5,761 nucleotides of DNA from Acidobacteriota bacterium (GCA_013813755.1 JACCRD010000147.1:1-5761); one strand, 5' to 3'. Shown: positions 1-5,079, counted from the stretch's first letter. The notes: generated by a model from the sequence alone, not told the origin. Numbers and translations are program-made.

Positions 1-485
1 AAAACTTCTTTGACGGCTTCGACCGCGTCTTGCGCGTTGCATCTGGCAATCGAATGAAGAATCGTTTCAGTATCCGAAGTTGAAGAAAAAATTGCGCCGA
101 GTTTTTCCAGTTCAGCGCGTTTTTGCGGTGCATAAGGCAAATTTCCGTTATGGCAAATGGCGATTTGCCCGTGCTGGCAAGTGACAGAAAACGGCTGGAC
201 TTCGCGGATTGTATTTTTCCCGGCGGTCGAATAGCGCGTGTGTCCGATGGCGCTCGCACCTTTCAATTTCTTTAAAACGTCTTCACTCAAGACATCCGCG
301 ACGAGACCCATCGAGCGAAACTGATGCAGATTTTCACCGTCGCTCGAGACAATTCCGCACGCTTCCTGTCCGCGATGCTGAAGCGCGAAAAGTCCGAGCT
401 GCGTCAAGGTCGAGGCTTCTGCGTGTCCAAAAATGCCGAATACGCCGCATTCTTCCCGAAATTTGTCTAAGATAAAATCACTCAT
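1..485 (-). CDS. purF: Amidophosphoribosyltransferase, N-terminal part (partial)
   Basis: Catalyses the first committed step of de novo purine synthesis, making 5-phosphoribosylamine from PRPP with glutamine as ammonia donor; cytosolic. The window holds the first 161 codons; the PRPP-binding half lies beyond the left edge. The visible part is a class II (Ntn) glutamine amidotransferase domain: Cys13 in EECGVFGI is the nucleophile, and the 12 residues before it fit the short propeptide removed in Bacillus-type PurF. Further family motifs are LQHRGQEACGI (35-45), GHTRYST (81-87), HNGNL (112-116) and SDTE (137-140). The ATG at 485-483 is chosen because it gives this short propeptide; no clear Shine-Dalgarno precedes it. 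It is divergent from moaD across 176 bp. A mature asparagine synthase or GlmS would need Cys at position 2, so PurF is much the best fit. Whether the C-terminal Fe-S cluster ligands exist cannot be seen. Confidence 0.97.
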   Translation of the reverse strand, partial: MSDFILDKFREECGVFGIFGHAEASTLTQLGLFALQHRGQEACGIVSSDGENLHQFRSMGLVADVLSEDVLKKLKGASAIGHTRYSTAGKNTIREVQPFSVTCQHGQIAICHNGNLPYAPQKRAELEKLGAIFSSTSDTETILHSIARCNAQDAVEAVKEV

Positions 486-539
486 CAAATATATTTTGCC
501 ACAAAAATAAAGAAACGAAGAATGAAGAAATAAGTTATC

Positions 540-552
540 AAAACTTAGTTTT
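540..552. repeat. 13-bp palindrome between purF and moaD
   Basis: AAAACT-T-AGTTTT is a perfect 6-1-6 palindrome. It lies 55 bp upstream of the purF start and 110 bp upstream of the moaD start. The symmetry suits a dimeric repressor site, but in AT-rich DNA a match of this length could be chance. No regulator is recognised. Confidence 0.3.
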
Positions 553-608
553 CTTTACTTTTTTTTATTGAGCGTTTGCGCCAAAACAGTTTGTTTTTTG
601 TTCCCAGG

Positions 609-640
609 AAATATTTAGTATATTTAGTATATAAATATTT
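609..640. repeat. Tandem 9-bp repeat flanked by 9-bp inverted repeats upstream of moaD
   Basis: TATTTAGTA occurs twice head to tail at 612-620 and 621-629. The block is framed by AAATATTTA (609-617) and its exact reverse complement TAAATATTT (632-640). It ends 21 bp before the moaD start codon, in the core promoter position. It could be an operator, a curved or easily melted promoter element, or just low-complexity AT-rich DNA. Confidence 0.4.
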
Positions 641-661
641 TCGTATACTTCAATTTTATTT

Positions 662-910
662 ATGATTGTAGAAGTTTTATTTTTTGGAGCGACGGCGGAG
701 GCGACCGGAGAAAGGGCAATTGAATTTTCACTGTCTGAAAATGTCAACGCGGACGAAGCGTTTGCCGCGATTTTAAAATCTTTCCCCGGTTTACAGCAAA
801 ACTTTAAGAATTCTCTGCTTTTTGCCGTCAATCAGGAATATTCCGGCGGTGATAAAATTATCAAAAACGGAGATGAACTCGCTGTATTTACGGCTGTTTC
901 GGGCGGCTAA
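662..910 (+). CDS. moaD: Molybdopterin synthase small (sulfur-carrier) subunit MoaD
   Basis: An 82-residue ubiquitin-fold sulfur carrier. Its C-terminal Gly-Gly is adenylated and thiocarboxylated, and the sulfur is then delivered to cyclic pyranopterin monophosphate inside the MoaD-MoaE complex to form the molybdopterin dithiolene. In the sequence: an N-terminal beta strand VEVLFFGATAEATG (3-16), the AVNQEY segment (55-60), NGDELAVF (69-76), and the diagnostic C-terminus AVSGG with Gly81-Gly82 last. Length is normal for the family (about 80). The start ATG gives the full N-terminal strand; no Shine-Dalgarno is visible in the AT-rich 5' side. It is followed after 191 bp by moaE on the same strand, which supports MoaD over ThiS (about 66 residues, next to thiazole genes). 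The usual PPVSGG ending is TAVSGG here, a mild variation. Confidence 0.94.
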   Translation: MIVEVLFFGATAEATGERAIEFSLSENVNADEAFAAILKSFPGLQQNFKNSLLFAVNQEYSGGDKIIKNGDELAVFTAVSGG

Positions 911-911
911 G

Positions 912-925
912 AATGCTTTAGCATT
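912..925. repeat. Short inverted repeat just after moaD
   Basis: AATGCTTTAGCATT is a perfect palindrome starting two bases after the moaD stop codon. As RNA it gives a 5-bp stem with a UUUA loop. No U-run follows, so it does not look like an intrinsic terminator. It may be a dispersed repeat or mark the edge of the inserted material that follows. Confidence 0.4.
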
Positions 926-944
926 GGAAATTTAATTAGAAGCA

Positions 945-1072
945 ATCTCAAAAATGTTTTGGGTTTTTCCTTTATGCTTTTGCGGCTTTGCGGGAGCAAT
1001 AAAAAATTTCCGCAGAGCGCAAAGATGCGAAGGGAGACAAAAAACAATCGAGTCATCAAACGTTTTTGAGAT
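945..1072. repeat. Imperfect 128-bp inverted-repeat (MITE/REP-like) element between moaD and moaE
   Basis: The outer arms are ATCTCAAAAATGTTT (945-959) and AAACGTTTTTGAGAT (1058-1072); 14 of 15 positions are complementary. Inside lie two inverted copies of a CTTTGCG-rich sequence: TTTTGCGGCTTTGCGGGA at 978-995 and, on the other strand, the complement within TTCCGCAGAGCGCAAAGATG (1008-1027). A short AT-rich centre (996-1007) separates them. The whole can fold into one long imperfect hairpin. No coding capacity and no clear target-site duplication were seen. I read it as a small dispersed, possibly non-autonomous mobile element; it explains the unusually wide moaD-moaE gap. Confidence 0.55.
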
Positions 1073-1101
1073 ACTGGTATCAACGGCTCGATAAATGCTA
1101 A

Positions 1102-1554
1102 ATGATAACTGAAAAGGATTTTTTTGAATTAACAACCGAACCGATTGACGTCGGCGAAGTTGCGCGAAGATTTGTACCAAACGATTGCGGCGCGACGGTT
1201 GCTTTGGACGGCTACGTCCGCCAGTTTACCAAAGGCAGGGAGACGCTTTATCTCGAATACGAAAGTTACGAGCCGATGGCTTTGAAGGAAATGGAAAAAC
1301 TCATCGCCGAGGCGCACAAGCAGTTTGAAATTTCTCTGGTCGGAATCGTCCATCGTCTGGGGAGGCTCGAAATCGGCGAAACGAGCGTTGTTATCTCGGT
1401 TGCCGCTCCGCACCGCCGCGCCGCGTTTGAAGGCTGCGAATGGCTGATTAGAGAGTTAAAACGCACCGTTCCGATTTGGAAAAAAGAAATTTACGCGGGC
1501 GGTGAAACCTGGGTTGAAGGCGAGAAAAATTTAACCGCAGATGAACACAGATAG
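1102..1554 (+). CDS. moaE: Molybdopterin synthase catalytic (large) subunit MoaE
   Basis: The 150-residue catalytic subunit of molybdopterin synthase. It binds cyclic pyranopterin monophosphate and receives sulfur from the MoaD C-terminal thiocarboxylate; the active complex is a MoaD2-MoaE2 heterotetramer in the cytosol. Family motifs seen: CGATVALDGYVR (29-40), LEYESYEPMA (51-60), HRLGRLEIGE (84-93), VAAPHRRAAFEGCE (100-113), and ELKRTVPIWKKE (118-129). Lys120 and Lys127 have the spacing of E. coli Lys119/Lys126 (family knowledge, from memory). The ATG at 1102 gives a normal N-terminus; an ATG at 1094 is out of frame and closes at once. No Shine-Dalgarno is obvious. The last seven residues (LTADEHR) and the stop codon lie in a dispersed repeat, so the native C-terminus was probably a little different. 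The gene is normally co-transcribed with moaD; here an inverted-repeat element intervenes. Confidence 0.97.
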   Translation: MITEKDFFELTTEPIDVGEVARRFVPNDCGATVALDGYVRQFTKGRETLYLEYESYEPMALKEMEKLIAEAHKQFEISLVGIVHRLGRLEIGETSVVISVAAPHRRAAFEGCEWLIRELKRTVPIWKKEIYAGGETWVEGEKNLTADEHR

Positions 1555-1567
1555 ACACTGATGTAAA
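1531..1567 (+). repeat. Dispersed repeat with about 10-bp units at the moaE 3' end
   Basis: Three degenerate units run head to tail: CAGATGAACA (1538), CAGATAGACA (1548) and CTGATGTAAA (1558), introduced by TTAACCG. The moaE stop codon TAG lies in the second unit. From general knowledge, repeats of this type (ACCGCAGATGAACACAGAT) recur between genes in several bacterial phyla; a second copy in this window was not found. Confidence 0.55.
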
Positions 1568-1645
1568 ACAAATATAGGAATGTGTCCAGCAATTATAGAT
1601 TGTGAAAAGATTTGCCGCTTTCTGATTTACCCGCATTAGCCACGT
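1555..1645. other. Convergent gap between moaE and the Mesh1-type gene
   Basis: A 91-bp gap between the moaE stop and the stop of the minus-strand gene. It holds the end of the repeat described for moaE and the outer arm of the hairpin at 1635-1660. No intrinsic terminator for moaE (stem plus U-run on the plus strand) and no open reading frame of note were found. Confidence 0.5.
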
Positions 1646-1660
1646 TCAACCGCGACTAAT
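1635..1660 (-). repeat. Hairpin overlapping the stop codon of the Mesh1-type gene
   Basis: Read as minus-strand RNA, AUUAGUCGCG and CGUGGCUAAU pair over all 10 positions (two G-U wobbles) around the six-base loop GUUGAA. The same DNA read on the plus strand has two C-A mismatches instead, so the structure favours the transcript of the minus-strand gene. The stop codon TGA (1648-1646) lies in the loop. No U-run follows, so it is an RNA 3'-end stabiliser or a repeat copy rather than a classic terminator. Confidence 0.45.
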
Positions 1661-2191
1661 TTGTTTCCTGGCTTCTTCAATTAATTCGTCAAAACATTTT
1701 TCCAAATTTTTATTTACGCCGCGAAGTCCGGCGACGACTTTTTCGCCCCACCCGACATATTCAATTCTTCTTTCGCGCGACCAATCGTGCGGCGGATTTT
1801 CCGTGATGTCACGAATATTGCTGATTTTGTCGCAAAGTTTAATTTGCTTCGCACCAACCGAAATACGCGGCGCGTGTTCGATTTGAAGTTGTTTTCTTTC
1901 GGCTTTGGGCAGAGATTTGTCGTCGGTTAATTCCAGAACCATTTGACAGACATTTTCGCCGAACAGTTCAGTTATTTCTTCTTTGGTAGTTTCGGTGTCT
2001 TCGATTGTATCGTGCAAAACGGCGGCGATAAAAATGTCGTAATCTTCAACATTTCCGATATTTGCCAGCAAATTTAAAACTTCTAAAGGATGATTGATGT
2101 AAGGTTCGCCGTCAGCGCCTTTACGCTTTTGAGTTTTGTGTTTTTTGGCGGCAAAATTGATTGCCTGCGCGAGTGTTTTTATGTTGTTCAT
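1646..2191 (-). CDS. Mesh1-type stand-alone (p)ppGpp hydrolase (HD domain, RelA/SpoT hydrolase family)
   Basis: A small cytosolic HD-domain metalloenzyme of 181 residues, expected to remove the 3'-pyrophosphate of (p)ppGpp with a Mn2+ ion. It holds the hydrolase domain only; no synthetase, TGS or ACT domain follows. Visible motifs: QKRKGADGEPYINHP (21-35) with His34; AAVLHDTIEDT (56-66) with the HD pair His60-Asp61 and Glu64-Asp65; LTDDKSLPKAERK (88-100); and KLCDKISNIRD (118-128) with Asp121 and Asn125. The C-terminal W-x10-W-GEKVV-GL-G-N-NLE pattern (137-164) also follows animal Mesh1. Length equals Mesh1 (about 179), and the metal residues sit one position before the human numbering as I recall it. 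The start is the ATG 26 bp after the terminator hairpin of the upstream gene; no Shine-Dalgarno is visible. Human Mesh1 also acts on NADPH, so alarmone is the likely but unproven substrate here. Confidence 0.92.
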   Translation of the reverse strand: MNNIKTLAQAINFAAKKHKTQKRKGADGEPYINHPLEVLNLLANIGNVEDYDIFIAAVLHDTIEDTETTKEEITELFGENVCQMVLELTDDKSLPKAERKQLQIEHAPRISVGAKQIKLCDKISNIRDITENPPHDWSRERRIEYVGWGEKVVAGLRGVNKNLEKCFDELIEEARKQISRG

Positions 2192-2203
2192 ATTACAGTT
2201 TAT

Positions 2204-2250
2204 AAAAAATAAAAAAAGGTCGAGAACTTTTAAGCATTCTCAACCTTTTT
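2204..2250 (-). terminator. Intrinsic terminator of the S55 peptidase-like gene
   Basis: On the minus strand, 18 bases after the S55 stop codon, the stem GGTTGAGAA (2245-2237) pairs with TTCTCGACC (2226-2218) across a 10-base loop, followed by TTTTTTTATTTTTT (2217-2204). All nine stem positions pair as RNA with one U-G wobble. On the plus strand the same position is a C-A mismatch and the U-run is only five, and no plus-strand gene ends nearby, so it serves the minus strand. The Mesh1-type gene starts shortly after the U-run, so it needs read-through or its own promoter. Confidence 0.85.
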
Positions 2251-2267
2251 CGTAATTTATCTGGGTT

Positions 2268-4154
2268 TTACTTTATAACTTCAAGCGTCAAATTCTGTTG
2301 ACCCGAAATTATATACTCGGCGGGAGCAATTTCCTGCTCGGTTAAAACTGTTAAAACAGTCGGTTTAAAGCCGCCGGCGGTGCGGTTATTATTCAAAGTC
2401 GCGAGCATTGAGGGCGGAAGATTCGGCATTTCGTTTGAGCCGATAATCGCGCCGCGTGTTTCGCGGGAGGTCTGCACATAAAGCCGGTCACCCTTTTTAA
2501 TTTCGTTGAGGGTCCTGACCAACTCGCTTAAATCCTTTGGCACGAATTGACGCGAAGCCGCTGTTTGCTGCATCGAACCGCCGTCGCCGACCGTAATCGT
2601 CAACGCGCCGGTCGGCGTATCAATGGGGATTGTAACCGGTATTTTTTGCGAAAAAATCTTACCCGTGTTGGTTCTGATAAATGCCTGAACTTCAAAACTC
2701 TCGCCTGCTTTTACTTCCATACGGTCTAGTGCGATGCGCTCTAAAACGGCGGTTTTGCTTCCGTCAACCGAAACAAAGTTCAAATTCACGTCGCTGATTT
2801 CGACATCTGCGAAGCGGCTCTGAAGCAGCACGTTGACCGGAAGGGCAATTGACAGCGAAGCGAACTGAGCGGCTTGCGCACCCGCGAAACGACGGTTAAG
2901 TTTTATTGATTGTTGATTTTTTAGCTTGATTTCGCCCGTCATTTCGACGCTTGAATCGCCGAGTCCGCGTTCGTTGGCGGTAAGCGAATTATAAACCGCG
3001 ATATTCAATAAAAGCGGCGTTAAAAAATCGTCTTTGGCAACTTCAAAGTTTAATGTCTCCTGTTGGTTACGGCTTGTTTCAAGATTTACTCTAACGGGAA
3101 TCATTTTCGGCGTCTGTCCGAGCGTGCCAAAAACACCGGTGGCGCGATCCTGCGTCATACTTCCGACCATCGCGTCCGGCACGGCGAGTTTAAAAGAGTT
3201 ATTCAAATTTGGGATAACCGTTACGACGTGTGATTCGGACATCGGCAAATCCGCCGTGCCAAGACTTAAGAATGGATGACCAAAGGCGTAAATTTTATTG
3301 CCGTCGCGCCAAGTGACCGTGCCGCTTGCCGCCATCGAATAATCGCCGCGCGTGAGTTGCATCGAAACCGAAGTGCCGCCGAGCAAAGTTTTTTCATTCG
3401 CCGTTTTCAAGGGAGCGATTCGCGCCGCGCCGCCCGCGGCTGCGACAGGAAGCAAGCCAACGGACGATAGTTGCGGCGCAAAAAGATTAAGTGTTTCCTG
3501 ACTAAAACCGCTGAAAGTAACGGGTGTGGCAATCGGTTGAAAAGCTTGTCCGGCGACGACGGCGAGCGACGAACTTGCGCTCGTGCCTGCCAGAATAGTA
3601 TTTGAAACAGCCGCATTTTTCGGCAAGTTCGGCTGCCAGGTTGCCGCATTCAATTCGGAAAATGAAAAGACGCGTGGCTCAACGGATTTTATTTTGATAT
3701 TTTGATTTTTTTCAAAAATCGTAATCATCTGGTCAATCGGCGTAATGCCGCAAATCGGTTCTTTTGAAAAAGGAAAACTGTATGAAATCGCTCCGAGAAG
3801 TTTGCCGTCCAAATAAACGGGCGAGCCGCTCATTCCGGCGAAAACGCTCGTTCGGTCGCTGCTGCCGCCTGAAATTCGTCCGACAATCATATCCTGCTTG
3901 GGACCAATCGCGCCTGGCACTATTCCGAGAATTTCAACATTGAATTCCTCTGGCTCACTGCCGCGAAAAACGGTTCGCGCCGTGCCTTTCATTCCTTCTC
4001 TAAGTTCGGAAAGCGGAAAAAACTGCGTGTTCGACGCTTTTTCAGTTTTAACTTTTATTTCGTTTTTGGCGATTGTTTGCGTAATGGTTTGCGCAAACGT
4101 ATTCAAACAAAAAGCGCAAACAATTAATAAACAGGCGGATAATTTTGTTTTCAT
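2268..4154 (-). CDS. Secreted SpoIVB-type S55 peptidase-like protein
   Basis: A 628-residue exported protein. The N-terminus is a signal peptide: Lys2/Lys4, a hydrophobic core to about residue 17, and a probable cut at TFA-Q near 21/22. The first conserved block (46-147) holds LREGMKGTARTVF, then GMSGSPVY (107-114) with presumed nucleophile Ser111, then SKEPICGITPIDQM. A second block (288-354) has YAFGHPFLSLG with presumed catalytic His293, then DRATGVFGTLGQTP (336-349). The rest (about 355-628) looks beta-rich and may hold Ig-like and C-terminal domains. B. subtilis SpoIVB is a serine peptidase with His before Ser; here Ser comes first. No PDZ domain is recognised. The start ATG has the SD-like GGAAGAG (4170-4164) nine bases upstream. 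SpoIVB signals in sporulation, but nothing here suggests sporulation; the likely site is periplasmic or extracellular and the substrate is unknown. It may be a non-peptidase relative. Confidence 0.88.
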   Translation of the reverse strand: MKTKLSACLLIVCAFCLNTFAQTITQTIAKNEIKVKTEKASNTQFFPLSELREGMKGTARTVFRGSEPEEFNVEILGIVPGAIGPKQDMIVGRISGGSSDRTSVFAGMSGSPVYLDGKLLGAISYSFPFSKEPICGITPIDQMITIFEKNQNIKIKSVEPRVFSFSELNAATWQPNLPKNAAVSNTILAGTSASSSLAVVAGQAFQPIATPVTFSGFSQETLNLFAPQLSSVGLLPVAAAGGAARIAPLKTANEKTLLGGTSVSMQLTRGDYSMAASGTVTWRDGNKIYAFGHPFLSLGTADLPMSESHVVTVIPNLNNSFKLAVPDAMVGSMTQDRATGVFGTLGQTPKMIPVRVNLETSRNQQETLNFEVAKDDFLTPLLLNIAVYNSLTANERGLGDSSVEMTGEIKLKNQQSIKLNRRFAGAQAAQFASLSIALPVNVLLQSRFADVEISDVNLNFVSVDGSKTAVLERIALDRMEVKAGESFEVQAFIRTNTGKIFSQKIPVTIPIDTPTGALTITVGDGGSMQQTAASRQFVPKDLSELVRTLNEIKKGDRLYVQTSRETRGAIIGSNEMPNLPPSMLATLNNNRTAGGFKPTVLTVLTEQEIAPAEYIISGQQNLTLEVIK

Positions 4155-4163
4155 CGGTTGAAA

Positions 4164-4170
4164 CTCTTCC
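4164..4170 (-). promoter_or_regulatory. Ribosome binding site of the S55 gene
   Basis: GGAAGAG, read on the minus strand, lies nine bases before the ATG at 4154. It is the only convincing Shine-Dalgarno-like sequence in front of any gene start in this window, and it supports this start. Confidence 0.6.
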
Positions 4171-4187
4171 TTTTCAAATGCATCTTA

Positions 4188-4215
4188 ATCGTAACATTTT
4201 CGGCAACTCGTGCAA
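4188..4215 (-). promoter_or_regulatory. Candidate promoter of the S55 gene
   Basis: On the minus strand, TTGCAC (4215-4210) and TACGAT (4193-4188) are separated by 16 bp. TGT immediately precedes the -10, giving an extended -10 (TGn). The -35 matches consensus at only three of six bases and the -10 at four of six. Distance to the start codon is about 33 bp, leaving room for the SD. Plausible, not strong. Confidence 0.33.
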
Positions 4216-4237
4216 AAGTCTTTTTCTGTAGCTGGCG

Positions 4238-4252
4238 TTTAAGACTCTTAAA
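4238..4252. promoter_or_regulatory. 7-1-7 palindrome upstream of the S55 promoter (possible operator)
   Basis: TTTAAGA-C-TCTTAAA is a perfect palindrome in the 146-bp gap between the LON-domain gene stop and the S55 gene start. It lies 22 bp upstream of the candidate -35, where an activator could bind. It is not followed by a U-run on the minus strand, so it is not a terminator for the LON gene. No matching regulator is known to me. Confidence 0.3.
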
Positions 4253-4300
4253 ATCAATTTCAAGTTGTATTTTGTTTGTATTGTATGACTCAAATCTACA

Positions 4301-5002
4301 TCAATTTAGGTTTATTTTCTTTTTACTATGCCCGTTTGTTTTAGCAATTTTGTGGATTTCCGCGCTTTCTTCCATTCTACCGACAGCTTGGAGAAGAATT
4401 TCGCGTAAGCGCTCGAGTCTTTCAATCGTTGAACGCATCTCCAATAATTGATATTTCAAAGCGGGTTCGAGATTAAAAGCGGCGGTGACCAGAAAAGACA
4501 ACGCCTGCGGTTCGGTTTGTGAAATAGCGGGGAAAGTGCCGCGTTCACCGCTGAGCTTGCGAGCGGCACTGGCGATGCGTTTAAAGAGTTCTGAAACCTC
4601 TTCGGTCAAAGGCTTCAAAAGATTCGTGTCTTCCTCTAAATCTCCAAAAAACTCGACTTCTCCGACCAGATACGAATCATCCGTTTCAACATAATCGAGA
4701 AGGCGATACCTGATTACACCGATCGACAAAAGATTGGAGCGACCATCAGGCATCGTCTGACTTTCGCGCACTTCCGCAACGCATCCGATGGTGTCCGGGA
4801 GCGGTTTTTCGATGAATGATTCCTGCGGATTGAAATAAGTGACGCCAAATAAATTTTTCTCGAGCGCAATATCTTTGAACATCTGCCGGTAGCGCGGTTC
4901 AAAAATATGAAGCGGTAAAAGTTCATTTGGAAGCAACACAAGCGGAAGCGGAAACAGCGGCAGATGCTTGATTCCAATAACTTTTTCTGAGGGTTCGGAC
5001 AT
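4301..5002 (-). CDS. Stand-alone Lon substrate-binding (LON/LAN) domain protein
   Basis: A 233-residue cytosolic protein that resembles the N-terminal substrate-recognition domain of Lon protease but has neither the AAA+ ATPase nor the Ser-Lys protease domain. Motifs: LPLFPLPLVLLPNELLPLHI (14-33) continuing into FEPRYRQM (34-41), the signature first strand and loop of the domain; IGCVAEV (72-78); and GRSNLLSIGVIRYRLLDY (87-104). A helical second half follows (about 132-222), including a charged stretch MRSTIERLERLREILLQ (189-205) that may form a coiled coil, and a basic tail (HSKKK). Length is typical for bacterial free-standing members, whose role is not settled; binding of misfolded or damaged proteins is the usual guess. 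It lies 73 bp downstream of an SbcD-like nuclease gene on the same strand, probably loosely co-transcribed. No Shine-Dalgarno precedes the ATG; the start is supported by its distance to the signature motif. Confidence 0.92.
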   Translation of the reverse strand: MSEPSEKVIGIKHLPLFPLPLVLLPNELLPLHIFEPRYRQMFKDIALEKNLFGVTYFNPQESFIEKPLPDTIGCVAEVRESQTMPDGRSNLLSIGVIRYRLLDYVETDDSYLVGEVEFFGDLEEDTNLLKPLTEEVSELFKRIASAARKLSGERGTFPAISQTEPQALSFLVTAAFNLEPALKYQLLEMRSTIERLERLREILLQAVGRMEESAEIHKIAKTNGHSKKKINLN

Positions 5003-5014
5003 AAGATTTACTGT

Positions 5015-5079
5015 CCAAAGTCCCCAAAGTCCAAAGTCAAATTGATCGACGATTTTGAACTTGAGACTTTGGATTTTAG
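5015..5079. repeat. CCAAAGT tandem repeats with an inverted copy between the nuclease and LON genes
   Basis: CCAAAGT occurs at 5015-5021, 5024-5030 and 5031-5037, and an inverted copy GACTTTGG at 5065-5072. Taking the longer arms, 5024-5038 and 5065-5079 are complementary at 13 of 15 positions around a 26-base spacer. The right arm overlaps the stop codon (5078-5076) of the nuclease gene. The LON gene starts 12 bp beyond the left-most copy. Likely a dispersed intergenic repeat; an RNA hairpin acting between the two genes is possible. Confidence 0.55.

Larger units (their letters stand above)
486..661. promoter_or_regulatory. Divergent purF/moaD intergenic region, AT-rich
   Basis: This 176-bp region must carry the promoters of both divergent genes. 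No confident -35/-10 pair could be assigned for either. For moaD, TATACT at 644-649 matches five of six -10 bases, but nothing resembling a -35 lies 16-18 bp upstream, and it would leave only a few untranslated bases before the ATG at 662. I looked for a structured Moco-riboswitch-like leader and saw none: the sequence next to moaD is too AT-rich and short. Confidence 0.5.

Noticed and set aside
209..475. Plus-strand open frame of 88 codons
   Set aside because: It lies wholly antisense to purF, whose protein has all family motifs; the translated sequence is Arg/Ser-rich and without recognisable features.
486..661. Moco riboswitch upstream of moaD
   Set aside because: The region is short and AT-rich near moaD, with no multi-stem GC-containing structure that I could trace.
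565..831. Minus-strand open frame of 88 codons overlapping moaD and its upstream region
   Set aside because: Antisense to moaD, with a low-complexity end from the AT-rich promoter region; no family resemblance.
932..1180. Minus-strand open frame of 82 codons over the moaD-moaE gap
   Set aside because: It is produced by the inverted-repeat element and the start of moaE in antisense; the sequence is basic and shows no domain.
1555..1634. Terminator for moaE
   Set aside because: No stem followed by a U-run on the plus strand was found in the convergent gap.
3898..4161. Plus-strand open frame of 87 codons with a hydrophobic stretch
   Set aside because: It is the antisense of the S55 signal peptide region; the hydrophobic stretch is a by-product of that sequence.
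5013..5038. CRISPR-like array from the CCAAAGT repeats
   Set aside because: Units are only 7-9 bp and directly adjacent, with no spacers and no cas gene.
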